From Balanoglossus misakiensis (lineage: Eukaryota > Hemichordata): a stretch of 64,000 bases of DNA. A program made the position numbers and the translations under genes. The stretch covers positions 13,826,001 through 13,890,000 of the forward strand of contig CM082582.2 in the NCBI GenBank assembly GCA_040954595.2. The letters are read 5' to 3'. Within the stretch, counting starts at the first letter, position 1; each line of letters begins with the position of its first letter. Positions 33,601-47,600 of the stretch are shown here, piece after piece. The notes beneath the pieces are model-generated. The model was not told the DNA's origin, searched no databases, and was given only the letters and a program-made list of their open reading frames with translations.

Positions 33601-34401
33601 TTGGAACTTTTCGATCCGTAAATTTGTTTTGCCTGAGGAATAGCTATCCAAGTTTTGATAATTGGATCCCGTGACTACTTACTGTCGCCAAGGCTGATGT
33701 AGTTAAAATCTTCTCAGTGGTTGGTCGGTTATACATGTTGCTGGAAACCCAAATGTACGGACTACGTGTTCAATTATGGCAGAATTCATGCTTATACAGC
33801 TGGGAACCGGAAGTTTGATATTAGTACACCAGAAATCAAACAGAGCAGTGGCATGCGCGAAGACCAGTATGACTTTCTCATGCATGAATTGTCTTTCACT
33901 ATACGTGTCATGGTCCCTCTATCCCGTGGTAGTGTCAAGCAACGAAAATGACAGACATAACACACAAATACCGGTATATGCACATACACACAAACACACA
34001 CGTTTATGATAACAGATTGGTAACACTTCTAACAGAACATCACTCTCAATTATTAGAAAATCAAATAACGAAGTCCACTGCAAAATAATAACAGGTCACT
34101 GAAAAATAATAAAGGGTCATCTGGTACGAACGCATTTGTTATGTAGTATATAACAAATTTAATCAGCTCAAGTTTTCAAATTAAAGTAAATGGAAATGTG
34201 CAACTTGAACTAATAGATCACCAAAAGCCTTGCCCCATACTTTAACTAATGAAATTTACGTTCACATGAAGCTAATGCTTTTTGTAATTTCTGTAGCCTG
34301 ATCACGAAGGGGTCTGTTTTAATACAAATGTTAATTAAGGTGTGTGCTAACAGCCTGCACTGAAGACAGAGAGGTGTATGCGTGGGTTTAAATATAACAC
34401 A
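30700..34401. other. Gene-free intergenic region
   Basis: No coding exon, RNA or strong repeat is recognised. Composition is AT-rich. Short frames are random-looking; a CACA tract lies at about 33980-34000. Confidence 0.45.
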
Positions 34402-35246
34402 TTAGGGAGCCTTCAGTTTTTACAGGGGTGGGGGTGGGGGGGGGGGGAGGGCGGGGTGATTAAGCGTACACCTGGACTCTAAAATGTGATCCTCCCCATA
34501 TCCTTCCTTCTAAAATGTGACCCTCCCCCTTGTCCGACATTGTAAAACCTAACTCCCTATCCCACCACTTTAGGACATTGTATGCCATGATGTACAGTAC
34601 ACTGATGTATTGTGTGTGCAATCAACATATAGCAAGGGGTCTTTGATATTAACTATTTCACCACCATGATTTGTCTTTAATCTAATGTATCTATTGTTTT
34701 ATATATATGGCAAAGTTGGACCTCTACTCGGGCAACTTAGGGTGAAAGTGTTGAACAATATGACAGAAGCTGTTACTTTTGTTCCATGATGATGATGGTG
34801 GCGGTGGGGGTTGTGGTGTTGGTGGTGGTGGCGGCGTGGGTGGTGGTGTTTGGGGTTTTGGTGGTGGTGGCGGCGTGGGTGGTGGTTTTTGGTTGTGGCG
34901 GCAGCGTGGGTGGTGGTGTTGGTGATTTTGGTGGTGGTGGCGGCGGCGTGGGTGGTGATGATGATGATGACACTGATGTGTAATTGGGTAGAATCTCCAG
35001 TTAAAGGACAGTGGTCTGATACTGTTGTCTTGTTGTGTTTACATGTTTTTGTTTCAGCTTGTCTCTCCTGGGGAGAACAATGATTGGTGATTTTGTATTC
35101 AGGCATTTTCAGCTGTAAAAGTGACCCACCCCCAAAGATAGGTTTGTAAAAAGTACGTGACCCTCCCAAAAGATTGGTTTATAAAAAGTGACCCACCCCC
35201 TGATTCCCCTGGCCCACCCCTACTGTAAATACTGAAGGCTCCCTTA
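34402..35246. mobile_element. PIF/Harbinger-type MITE with TTA target duplication
   Basis: The element runs 34405-35243, bounded by 20-bp terminal inverted repeats with one mismatch (GGGAGCCTTCAGT... and ...ACTGAAGGCTCCC). TTA stands immediately outside on both sides (34402-34404 and 35244-35246), the three-base T-W-A duplication typical of PIF/Harbinger insertions. Near both ends the sequence is G- or C-rich with repeated 'gtgaccctccc' words. The centre contains a GGT minisatellite. There is no transposase, so it is non-autonomous. Confidence 0.7.
34786..34977 (+). repeat. G-rich (GGT/GGC)n minisatellite inside the MITE
   Basis: Trinucleotide GGT runs are organised into three or four imperfect copies of about 50 bp, each containing ggtggtggtggcggcgtggg. 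Many G triplets on one strand give quadruplex potential. Frames on either strand (Val/Trp/Gly or Thr/Pro/His repeats) are artefacts of the repeat. Confidence 0.85.
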
Positions 35247-35378
35247 GCACAGAAGTCCTGTGTCAATCAAGTGAACAAAATGTGGAAATCGTAAATAACC
35301 TAGACTTTTGTCAAAGCTCACCAAGAATGTAATAATATTGTTATTAGCACCTTTGATTGGCAGATCTTGGATTATTTA

Positions 35379-35520
35379 AGCAATAAAACACCCCCAGCCA
35401 TGGTATACCACGAGATTTTGACCAGTTCACGACATATACGCACGAGCGATAGCGAGTGCGTATATGGAGTTGAACTGGTCAAAATCGAGTGGTATACCAT
35501 GGCTGGGGTGTTTTATTGCT
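35379..35520. mobile_element. Foldback element with about 63-bp arms
   Basis: The arm agcaataaaacacccccagc (35379) continuing through catggtataccac and gattttgaccagttca to catatacgcac is matched by its complement ending attgct at 35520, with about five differences. The loop is only about 13 bases (gagcgatagcgag). No coding content. Confidence 0.8.
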
Positions 35521-35689
35521 ATTATATTATGCCAGTATATTGAAACTTTGCATAAAACATTTTAAAAAGGCATTTTCTTTGACTATGATATATGACTGTG
35601 GTATATGGCTAATATATCACGGTCACGTGTCGTGTCTCGACCAATCAAATAGCGTAATTTACACCATCAATATACTGGTATAATATAAT
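35521..35689. mobile_element. Second inverted-repeat unit abutting the foldback
   Basis: ATTATATTATGCCAGTATAT (35521) and, inverted, ATATACTGGTATAATATAAT (ending 35689) form arms of 23 bp with one mismatch, beginning at the base after the preceding foldback. It contains a CACGTG-like box (ggtcacgtgtcg) and an inverted CCAAT. It could be a separate MITE or the outer shell of one nested structure. Confidence 0.5.
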
Positions 35690-35699
35690 ATACAATAAT

Positions 35700-38600
35700 G
35701 AATGCTATGTTTGGAGCATGTCTTGATCCTCACAAACCTTTCGCGTCCACACACTAAACCTTATTCATAAGAGATGAAATTTAAATATATAACCAAGTGA
35801 TTTCATCTCTACCTTAGTGAAAATTTTCTTAAGTGATGTACTAATGGGAGAAAATTCTACTGAGCAAATGCTTATCGATTGCGCATGCAACCACATTGAT
35901 ACTATGCATGCTTTAATTGTAACATAACCTCCCAGCGAATCATGATGAAAAATATATACTAATGGTGTATTTCAAACGGTGTCCAATGTCTTTTTAAGCC
36001 TTTTTAATTGTTGGGACTAACTACCTGGTATATCGTAGTTGACATAAAAAACAAGACAAAATCACAAGTAGATGTAAAACAGCTACTAAAGGAAAACAAC
36101 AATATATCATCGGAGCCAGACTTATACTGTGGATTTGCCGATTGCAAATTAATACCTTAAGAGTGTAATTTATGCTTTCCACAGATACACGCTGACTTCA
36201 AGCATCTACAGCAGATTTATTGTGAAGCTATGCTTTTGATTGAATGCATGCATTTTCTTGATTACTGGTCATTCGCCTACTTCGATAAAGAGTATACACA
36301 AAAGCTTTAGTGCTCCAAGCTTCCTTACACATGATTGCTTATTGATGATTTCTTCTGCTTTGCAGGACAAAGTTTGCCTCAGTAGAAAATGTTTAGAGTG
36401 CAGTGTTGGCAGAGTAAGTTCTTATGAAATGCTCCAACTATACGAGTGTCCTTTTGCTTTATTATTTTAAAGTCTTATGAGACCTGCTTCATTTGCTGTA
36501 ACGTCTAGAGCTCCTAAAGCTCACATTTTAATATATTTCTACCACAGGCTATTTGAACTATCCTTGACTGGTCTGGTTTGAATGCATGTCAGGGCAAGTC
36601 ACCATTTCTGAGTGAATAACTAAACTACCGAATGCTATCACAAGTAAAACAGTAGTTACTACCTCATTTCTCAGGATTTTTCAGCATGTATTATTTTTAA
36701 ACAATCGTCTTATACATATATCAAGCTGTAGCTGTCCTTGTTGTGCTCTATACAGACAGCCTGTTTAAGTGGGCAGCGCATATATGGTACAGCGTAACGT
36801 ACACTCATTTTTCCTTTCCGAAAGGTGCTGATCGTCGTGTCCTGCTTACATCGAGGACAAGAGTAACGGACTCTACGTTTTAAATCAGGTATGATTATAC
36901 GTATATGATGTTTCAACTGTAAAACATGAATATTGCCTTTAACGTGTTGTCCTTACCACTGCTAACAACAGTTCATTTCTGGACAACATGCGTCATAAAT
37001 TTCGCCTTTCCCTTCAGGAAATTGCGGACATTGAAATTAAACCGTCACTGGTACTGGAGAGGCAGTTGACTTATGGGTGACAAGCAAAGCTGGTGTAAAA
37101 GTTGTTAGAAATACTGGCTGCAAGTCGAAGAGTTTCGGTAGGAAATATTACGTACACTGTGTACCTTGATCCTTTCAGTCACATTGCCACAAATAATACG
37201 AAACTCTTGTCCACAAAACATTGAAAAACCTCGTAACGTTAAAAGATCATGCAGTCTCTGTATGATTCACAGTTCACGTGACCCCCAACATATTGGTTAT
37301 CACTCACTGGGACTGGGTAAGCCAGTGTGCTCGGCTCAGAAACCTCACAAAAGATGTGTTGTCTTCAAGATAACTACTTATGTTGACACAATATTCACAT
37401 TTATGTTAAAATTTATGGCGGGCTCACTCACCCTTTCCGGTCCCCTGAGATCACGTCCTGCCATTGGGGTTTGCATGGTTTCCATTGACATTTTTAGAAT
37501 TTTCATGAAGTGACCTCTGAATAGAGTTGGACCATTCTATGTGTTGCAATGAACGCCATGTAACGCCACCAAGACTGGAGTAAATTTACGTACTTCCTAT
37601 TTACATTCCTCATTTGCACTGTAGTGTGTGTGCATGCATACCTTGCAAATACTGACTGAATGCGTTAGTTGCAACCATAAATGTCACCGCTTCATGTTAT
37701 CACTTTTCAAGGACAGCTGATCTGAACGATCCATCCCCTACACATTCTGTTGGTTTGAGATGCGAGTGATGCAATGCTTCACAGTGACAAATGAGAAAAA
37801 CCAATGTCATCCTTTGATGAAATGACATTTTCTGTTTTCAACCAACCTCTTTTATTCAAGCAAAATCCTTTCTGCTAGGAATGTGGAACCTATTATATAT
37901 CTTATCTCATCCAAATCTAAAAATATATATGTGGATCATATGTCCTGTGGTGTTTTGCCACATATACTTGGTGGTATGCATGCCGAGTAGCTCGATTCTG
38001 CCAAGCCTAAGCTAAATGAAAATCAGATTCAATTAGGCTAAGGAACCATTTCTTTTGGGAGGGATTGGAGAATTTTGAAAAATGTTACAAGTCACGTACG
38101 AACATGATGTGAAAGTGTGCCAATGTTAAACAATCCAATCCACTAGCACCAACATTAACTGCCTGGACTTCTTCTTTCAAGCTCTGACTAAAGTACATGC
38201 ACTCAAATTTGGAAAATACTTTTGAATTATGTGTGACAGTAATCAAGGAAGTTTTCTAAAGATAATTCTATAGCCACTCAACAGTTTCATAAAGTGGTAT
38301 GAATAGCATCTAACTAAACCATAATAGGGTTCTGAACAATTGTTAGATTGTATTATATACTGTAACCACACTCGAAAAACGCACCAGAAATTGACTTGAA
38401 AGAAGCCAAGTGATACATGTTGCTGGATTTTGACACCTTTTTCTCCATTGCCAACTTGCCGGGTGTCTGCTGGGAAACATCTTTTTCAATACCTCCAGGT
38501 CTCTTAGGATATTAAATGGTCCACCCTGACAATCTTCAATTAGTTATATAGCTCAGCTAGCATGCTCCTTTTGAACCTTTCTGTGAGGGCGTTATTTCTT

Positions 38601-40005
38601 TAATTCTGCTACGGTTTGTGTCTGATCGGTTTTGAAATGCACCTAATGTAACGTTTGCGGCGATGGCATCGAGTAGTCGCTATTGCCAATCAGCTACGAA
38701 AAGGTGTCAGTGTTTCCAACGAGGATGGCAACTTCTTGCTTCTGATATCAGTGTGTAAAGAGGAATACATGTTTGTCGGTTAATGTTTTACTTTCTGTAT
38801 GCTTTTAAAATTGATATGTTGATTTGTCATAATTCTACTGGGGGTTACGTTTGTAACCTCTTCCGTCCCCCCAGAGTGATGATATGTCTTAATAAACTGA
38901 CTAAGAGACCCGACAGGCAAATTGACTTGCTGACTAGTTGGCTGAAAAATGAATGAATGATCTTTGTGGAATAGGTGGAACGCAATATCAGTTTATAAAA
39001 ATTGGACTGGCTGGCTGGTGATATTTTGTATCAATAGGCCGTATTATTTATCAGGCAGTACGTCAATACATTTGTTACGTATTATTTTTGTGGCAGAGAT
39101 AAGAAGTAAGAATATACATGATGAAGATCTGTACATACAAATATATAATTCTAACGGATGAGATCAGACCAAATTTGTGATGGTGGAAATTGGCACTTTA
39201 AAATACATCGAGATTAATATCTTGACAATTTTCAATTTTAATTTATGGCGACAAGTTACTTTAATCCCATTAATGGGAGGTTAACGTGCAGAATACATTG
39301 TAAGAAACTGCACATATACAGCTATTATTTTCCTTATATACTAACGACTGATACATATAAGTCATATATCATTAAATTTATAGTCAAGTTAAGGGCGCAC
39401 CATTTTCGTATATCTATATTTGCCATTAAAATTGTGACACATTGTGAAACATTAAAGCACAGTTTTGCTTTTTGCCTTTAGCCATCCACCTTAGAGTTAA
39501 TTTTCACTCCCAACTGAATAGATTTCATGACAGTGAGAAATAGTCTCATTGATGGCCAAACTCTCAGTGGACCACCAATGCTACTACAAACGTCCATTGT
39601 AATTTCCACCAAATTGTCGAAACGAGCTAGGGATAGATCGCTTTACTGGAGCCATTGTTGCTCAGTTTACAAATCAGTTGATGGACTTTCAAGTAGGCTT
39701 CGCTGGAATTATTTCTTAACCATGTAGACATGTAATAGTTTAGAAACAAAGATAAAAACATTTATATTGTTAGACATTTCTGCGTGTTTTGCCAAATAAA
39801 TAAACCCATCTTGATTAGTTTACTGTAAAGGTCAGTTTAGCTCTTCTATGATCAGCTTTATGCTTGCTTTATTTGGATTGTCCCTGTGAGAAATCTGACT
39901 ATATCAGTAATAATAATTTCAATTTATGGAGATTTGGAGAGTGATTTGTATATAGAAAGTTGATATAGAATTGCAGTTTGCTAAAACAAGGACAAGTACT
40001 CGACT
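35700..40005. other. Gene-free intergenic region
   Basis: No exon with recognisable similarity on either strand; AT-rich. The longest frame (37166-37513, +) shows no domain or splice support. Confidence 0.45.
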
Positions 40006-40009
40006 GCAG

Positions 40010-40135
40010 TCTCCACTGCGGACTCAACATTAACCACTGTGTCAACTATATGCACTTTCAAAGCCGGACTGAATATGAACTGCTGTGCCAACTATGTAGT
40101 CTCAAGGCTAGTCTTAATTTGAACTGCTGTGAAAA
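40010..40135 (+). repeat. Degenerate tandem repeat, about 45-bp unit, three copies
   Basis: Variants of 'gaactgctgtgccaactat' recur near 40034, 40078 and 40121, each followed by 'gtctcaaggct'-like words. Copies are diverged. Confidence 0.4.
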
Positions 40136-40423
40136 ATAAGCTGTGCTAAATGGACCTAGAGCAAAAACGGTAAAACAGAGGAGGATTAGGCCTTGATAAC
40201 AGTCGCTACGAGGAACGGAAAACTGACTCATTCGATCTCGTCAAATTGCGAACAGGCACACTTGGCATTGTCAGTCAGTATTTTATCTGTATGTTCACGA
40301 TACCATTGCCATAGTAACTGCATTGTATGACCTGACAGCCATTAAATTTGAAAAGGATTAACAGCACTCCATAGGAGCTACATGTATAAAGCGCCTTATT
40401 TGGGGTGGGGAGTTACAATTTTA

Positions 40424-40437
40424 GTTACCCTGGCAAC
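40424..40437. promoter_or_regulatory. RFX X-box motif, exact consensus
   Basis: GTTACC-CT-GGCAAC fits GTNRCC(N2)RGYAAC at every position. There is no gene within 20 kb on either side in this window, so it would be a distal element if used. Confidence 0.3.
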
Positions 40438-40439
40438 GA

Positions 40440-43400
40440 CTAATATAACTCAATGTATTAGTCTGGATTGTGATAAATTTTTCTAGTAGAATTATTACCA
40501 TTTCATCAAACAATGTTGTAACTCTCAGCAATTATTTTTTGGAGTATTTTTGCTGTTTGGAGATTCAGCCTTGTCCTAAAATTGAAAATTCCAGTGCGTG
40601 AGAATAAGTACATGTGACAGTCAGTTGACGGAATCGTCTGTGTACGACAATTTTCAATAAAAGTAATGGCAAATGTAATCCCAAGTGGTTTTGTGGAATT
40701 GGAATTCTAAAGCCCAGTTATGTGTACATTTTCTCATCATCCCGCTGACAGATATACACTTAGGGGCCGACCACTAGATCTTGGAAGGGGTGGGTAGGTC
40801 GAAGAGAGTTGACAAATGATAAGCACTATATTGATTTATGTAAATATTTGCAAACAAGATGTCAATGTCATGCCATCGCAGTCATTATGTCACTGTTCAC
40901 TTAAAATAATTTTGTACATACCGGTAGTTATTATAATTTTAACTGGTTTGATTTCTAGTGTATCAATGCTAAGGAAAAATTATCCAGGTTTTGTAAAATA
41001 TTAACTTTTGAATACAGTACACAGTGACATTAATGTTTAAGGGCTTGCAAGTAATTTGTGATTTGTCTTCATTTATTTTCTGTTTCATACCCCCTCTGAA
41101 GATAATGGCAGATCCTTAAATGAATACATTTGCAAACTTCAATGTAAAGACTACTTTGCCCTAAGGGGTTTTCAAACATATCCATTGCATATGTTTTCTT
41201 CAAACAAGAACATTGGGTATCAATAACAACCACAATTCATTGCAACTTCCGAAATCCCAAGATGTCTTTTTCAAAGAGGCAATAATACCGATTGAGGATT
41301 CTTTTTGCAGTCATGGATATCACTTGAAAGAAGTGGTGATTGACAAGCGTTGTAGTGACGCTAATACACAAATAGCGGGTGCACAAAGTGTCGTAAACGG
41401 CAACAACGGAAATCAATTTAATGAATCGTATAACCTATTTATTGACATGGAATATTTAATTGTACCAGGGAGGCTTGACCCTGTCTTTTATGCTATATGT
41501 GTTTATCAGTCACATTTTAATGGTATTTATTGATGTCATGCGTTATTGAATAATGATTCAGATGCCAAACGCAAACTCACAATACATGTAGATCTGGACC
41601 TATTTATTACGCATATCAACTAATGTCTCACTTTATTTCCTACTTGAACTATGGGAATCAGGCTTGCCATTTTTGTCATTTCTTACAAGTGTCGGTGCCA
41701 TGATATGGTTCTTTTGAATGGAATTAAGCATATAACAGTAGTATCTATGATGAGAGAGTTGGATAACTGAGTGAAAGTACATTTGTGCAAATTTGTGTCA
41801 TGTTACAATGCTCTAAGCTTGCTTGGGATAACCCAGTGGTTTGCACAAGGACATCTGTTGTTGAGGATGCCTGAAATCTGTCAAAGTTGTCGGAGATATT
41901 GGTTAGGGTTTTTATATCACGACTACCATAACAAGAAGTACAGCAATTTTCAATCCCTAGTTCTCACATAAGAACACATGTGAACACTGAATGTTTAAGA
42001 AGTAGAAATCCTTTGTTTTCCACTGAAACAGTTATCAAGTTCTTCCATTTGCTTTTGATAACGAAGGTGCGCCTCCAGGCAAAGCTAAGCTTGATGCTAG
42101 AGGTATACATTAACAATGTGAAATACAGTAGCATAATTACCACTTTTGTTCTACTTTGCTTGAAATTTGTGCAGTTGCTGATCCGAAATTCTTACCAGGT
42201 AATGGAAGAGACAAAATTGCGAATAAATTAGTGGCCGCGGTCTTATCTGTCAGTCAAGTCTGTACAAGGAAACATTTGAAAAGTTCGCGCTTGTCTATCA
42301 AAGATTATCTCTGTTGACCTAGCTTTTATAAATGAGGCTTTCCCTTTCAGTTTAAATCCAATATAAGAGAGTATGTCGACATGTGTGTCTACCAGCAGAG
42401 ATTCACTGTCCATTTAGAATTATTCAGCATGTTTTTAGACAACATAATGATACGGCAGTGTCCATTCTGGTACTAAGCTCCCCCGTGAGGTTTCTGAGCC
42501 GAGCAAATAAAGCTGAGAGCGACAGATCCTTTCACCGTCTTATGGAGCGATCAAAAGAGATTTGTCGTTGAAAATAAAGACGCTCTCATGTCGAAAATAT
42601 CATCACTATATATTGATTTCTGCCTCCATCAAAATGTTTTAGACTCGTGAAAATGGCCCAATGTGCCGTGTGCTTTAGAAACTCCACAAACATGAACTTG
42701 TATTTTGACAAATGAATACGGTGCCCTCTTCTAAATTTAGCAAAATAAATCATGAATTCATAATTTTAGTACATGCCAGGATCCCAGCAGGATTGGAAAA
42801 TGTTCTCAAACAGATAAGGGAACAACATTTCTGATTTATGGCTTGTCGGACAACATGATCGTTATTTGAAAATGTCTTTAAAAGAAATCACTTTTGCTGT
42901 TTAGCCTCACCACTTTGAATGGAAACAGTTTATCTTCCCTTTGACATTTATGTTTGTTGCATGTTGACAGCAGGACAGCACATCTTCCCACGAGCACTGA
43001 ATGTGGAGCAGTTTATCTCCCTTCTTTTGTTTTTGCTTCATTCAAGCTCGCTGTAAACCCAAATTGGATAATAATATCATCACAGTTGCGAGGGGACATT
43101 ACAGAACGGTGGTTCAAACATCTGAGCCGTGTATCCGGCATTAATAGTTCAAATTGCTTTTCACATAAGGTTGGCAGCTGAATTGTCCAGACACTTTCAT
43201 GAATATACCAAGTTGTTGTTTGACACTAACCAGACACTGGCACATGTATGAGAACTCTATCAGAGTAATAATTGTGCGATAGATATTACGAAGAGAAAGG
43301 TACAGTCATATACTTTGTGAAAAACACTTCGTTAGGGGTAGCATTTGATATCAGGAGGGTTGAAATTTGAAAAGAAAACGTTTCCTACTTAAACCACAAA

Positions 43401-44510
43401 TTTCAAACTTGAGTCTGCTACACATGATTTTCATTTCCTTTCACTGCACACTGTCAGCTTTCTTCAAAGTCTACTTCTGTGCAAAGCCACAATTCTTGTC
43501 CAGATAGTCAAACTACTTATATGTGTCTCTGTGCATACTACGTACTGAGTTGAACCCGTATGGTCTAAACTAAAGCATTCTAAAGCTTAATCAAATTTTT
43601 TACAAAACTAAATCATGGCAAACAAGTTTTTGGAGGGACGAACCCCCCTCATCTCATATCAGCAAGAAGTGAAAAAAAAACTGCAAAAGACTGCTCATCA
43701 GAAATAGTAGCGTTTTAAAAATAGCTTTTGAATACTTAATGCCTCCATATTATTTCGAAAAATGTCAGTAATATGAGAACACATTATAACATGATATTAA
43801 TAAATTCTATCATCACAGTTTGGAAAAAAATCACAACAGAAATATCTATTGATTCAATAGACATTGATGCATTTCATCAATTGGCCCATGCAGTCGTATC
43901 AACTCTTGAAGGCCGTTAGAATCATTTTCCCATGAGAAGAGAAACATTGTTCAGAAATTGATAGAAAGTTTTCCTCCACTACGTATGAAATGCTTCATTG
44001 TGCGCATTGCCCAACAGAGTAACTGCAATTATCGACTGATTAATAGAAAATCTGAAATATAACTTTCTAATGATGAAAAGTAGATAGTGATTTGTGCGTC
44101 TTTAGTCCGATATGGAATTTGTGATATGAAATGAATTAAAATACTGTCTTCTGTGTCACTTTAAATCTATGGGGAATGCTCGCTTAACTATAATGTCAAT
44201 CTGACTCATCTTCATATTTTCATCCTTTCATATATTTGCCTGTTTCTTTTGATTTTTGTAGTAACAACACCGATAATGTTTAGTACTATATATTGCCTTT
44301 TGAGAACATTTTCAAACCCGAAAACATGAAAGGACCGATTGTGCTTGTAGGAATCATGTATTTCCGAGAGACAGCTAAGAGTTTAAATAGAGAAGGAGAG
44401 AGTGAGAGACAGGAGAATAATTGTGGGATATAAGTATAGCATTTGAGTTAATTTGTGGAAAATGAACATGGTTGTATACTCAACACTGCTATTGTACACA
44501 CAAACACGAT
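40440..44510. other. Gene-free intergenic region
   Basis: No coding, RNA or repeat feature recognised beyond short palindromes such as tctattgattcaataga near 43845. Confidence 0.4.
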
Positions 44511-44514
44511 TTGG

Positions 44515-44612
44515 TGATGATGGTGGTGCTTGTGGTGGTGGCAGTGTAAATTTTGTCTGTTATGGTGACAACAACAACGATTATGAAGATAATGATTATG
44601 GTGATGATGACA
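44515..44612 (+). repeat. GAT/GGT low-complexity tract
   Basis: Imperfect GATGGT, GGTGGT, AACAAC and GATAATGAT triplets give acidic or His-rich pseudo-frames on the two strands. Not a gene. Confidence 0.6.
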
Positions 44613-47600
44613 TACGGGTTTCATATTCAAGACTTCCGTATTCAAGGGTTAGCCTTAACATTTAGATAGTGGCGAGAGACACAATCGTTTTATTCAAGCT
44701 CTACGAGATCACTGTGTGTGTTAGCGTGCAAATGCGTTTGATTGTCAATCTTGCCATGTCACATCAGTAAGTTTAAACAAAGTTCTTGAAACAAGCTTGG
44801 TTTGATAACCTTCAGGTCACGAGTACAAATCTTCGCACGGAATAGAACTTGGCACTTTATTTACTACAATTTCAATCTGAATCTCATACTATGGTAACAC
44901 GCTTGGCAATACCATGGCCTTGGCAAGAAAAATTATATGCTTTGAAATGAGTATAGTTAATTCGCATCTCTTGATTCATCCATTTTCCAGATATATGTTT
45001 TTGCTTTCGCACACTTGGATTGGCATTAATTTGTGCAACACATGAACGGTGAGAAAGCAACAAGGCTTACTATCGCGCGCCATTTCTTTTACTTACAAAT
45101 TATATTGTACTTAAAAATGTTTAGAATCCAAACACTAATTTTGCATTATTTTTTTTCTTCAGGCTATCCGGTTATACCTCGTTTTTTTGTGTATGGCTTT
45201 ATGGCATTTTTGTCGGGCATGAACTATACATGTATCTCAAATGCATGTATCTCAAATCCCTGAAATAATTTTTCTTTAAAATTTCTTAATTGCTTTAACC
45301 GATTTCAATCGGTACTGTACCGGTATTTGTCTTATGTTCAACCTCCCAAATGCTGTTGGATGTCAGTAATTCAACACAAAGGTGACATGAAATGCCTTAG
45401 TGTGCCTGAATTCAAAAGTAGATTAGATGGCTGTGCGAGACCAAAGCTAACAAAATTGGAATGTTTCTATTGAGGTCTTGCTGGCACAGACAAACAGCTG
45501 TGGCAGATGGGTGATTTACATGCATTGTTAACTCCGATGCGAGCAAAGCAGACCGTGTAGGATATGTTGATTGTTTGTCATCTATCAAAATCCCTCTAAA
45601 TGTGGTCTAGGGGCTCACGCGATGACCCTTGCTTTGACAATCACTTCAGTAACTGCTTGTCAGAGAAATTTGAATTCTGAATTATTGAGGGCTTTCTACC
45701 TAAGTAATGACACATTCAACGCCACACAGATTTTAGGCACTACACAAAAAGTTTTGTTATACTGATATGGTAGGTCAAATATAACTGTGAAGATGTGTTG
45801 GCTTCTAGGTTTCTTGTTTGATTCTAACAGCTATATTGCTCCGAGGCACACAAACAACAGTGATGTTGAATTTTTAATATCATGTCACTACGGGGAGGAA
45901 AAAAATACCGTTTGAAAAACGAGTTGCATTGACGCGTTGCCAGTTACTTCACGCGAATGACTTGTAATCCAAAGTTGATTGCTTTTGCGGAAAGCATGAA
46001 AAATTGTCTGGTTTATCAGAGACCACCTATTACTGCCATGAATTAATTTTCCAGTCGATTAAAATTCCGGTCACACGAGAACTGATTCACGTTCTTGGAT
46101 GTGAGAAGTAATCAGTGAACTGCTGCGAGATACCCCAATATTTCCTCAACTCATATACTTATCTAATCACTTCATCGCTTGAGGCAGTCGTTGAAAAGTT
46201 AATAAAATCTTTATTGACCTTGTTGATTAGGTAGTTTATATTCTATTACTTTACGCCAGGCCTGCCATCACCCCAGTCAATATATTATTTCCTATCGTTT
46301 GTTTTTAAATCAATGAAGAAGATTACCTGACTCCAGGGTATCAATCGTTTGTCTTCTATGTACGCTTAATTACAAATCTGACAAATTGACCATATATAAA
46401 CCAGGCTAGCTGTTTTTTCATCAATGTTTTAGTTAAATTTTGTAAAGCTGTGTGAATTGGGTCATGTCACTTCTGTACAGCTGGAGAGTTGCCTTAAATA
46501 TCCTTGATAACATTACTATTAGCCATTATCATGATCATTGTTTTTTCAACCCCGAAGGACTTACTTTAATACTGCGTACAAATAGTTCAAAACAATCACA
46601 CAAATGTTAAATGGTGTCGTTCGACATCACTTTTTCAAATGTTAACAGTTCACAATCTACAGTCCTCACACATCAGCACACAGGAATGTCTTTTACATGA
46701 TTTTTTTTACAATATACATGGCGTCTCAAAAGTCTGTTAAAATTATGTTATTGTCATGTCACAAGCATCAATGCATCCTTTAATCAATGTCACAGGAACA
46801 TGGAGTTCGTTTACATCAAGCCTATTGTGAGTTCAAATGGAGCTAGTGTAGCAATTAAATTGTGCGTAGAAATATCTGTTGTGTTGTTCAATGGAACAGC
46901 GATTCAATTTGAAGAGATGCAGACAGTTAATTGCATATGCAAAGTGCGAGGGCGCATCCCACAATCCTCCCGTATGGTGAAGACGAATGGCTGGCGCGTT
47001 GTCGGCTTAGTTCATATACTTACTGGCCACTAATGCCAACGCCGACCAGAGTCAGTTAAGACTAGCCTGTTTACTTTTCGTGTGGATACGAGAACTCTTG
47101 AACTCACAGTGGGTAGTGAGATTGTAGACGCATACCGCTTTGTATTGTACTCTTAGGATCCCGCTGTGAAAGCCAATACTCGGTGAGTGTGTAAATATAC
47201 AATGTTTATGTATTCATTTCACGTTGTGGTTTTGTGAGTTGAGAACGGCATCGTAACACAAATTGCATTAACCTGACCGTTAACTTTACCTGGGTAACGG
47301 TTTTTAATTACTGCAAGGATGTTCCAGTATTTTAGAAATTGAGAATAGAATATTTTGATGAAACATAACACACAAAAGTAATATTCAAATTACATTCCTC
47401 TCGTACATTATTCTTTTAAACAGATTCACCATCCGGTCGCCTAAACTAAACCAAACGCAAATGTTTCATAAATAGAGATACACCGACAGTAAAATGTTGA
47501 TCTGCGACCGCATATCCTTGCAAGCATTAAATCACTGGACCTGAAGCATTTCAATCTCCATATTTGAGTTCCAATATGACGTTAATTTATCCACCATTTG

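Noticed and set aside
34699-35169. 156-codon frame on the - strand with Thr/His/Pro repeats
   Set aside because: Arises from the GGT minisatellite within a MITE; no non-repetitive conserved segment.
37166-37513. 115-codon frame on the + strand
   Set aside because: No recognisable domain and uneven composition; treated as chance.
41213-41533. 106-codon frame on the + strand
   Set aside because: No similarity or splice context; likely chance.
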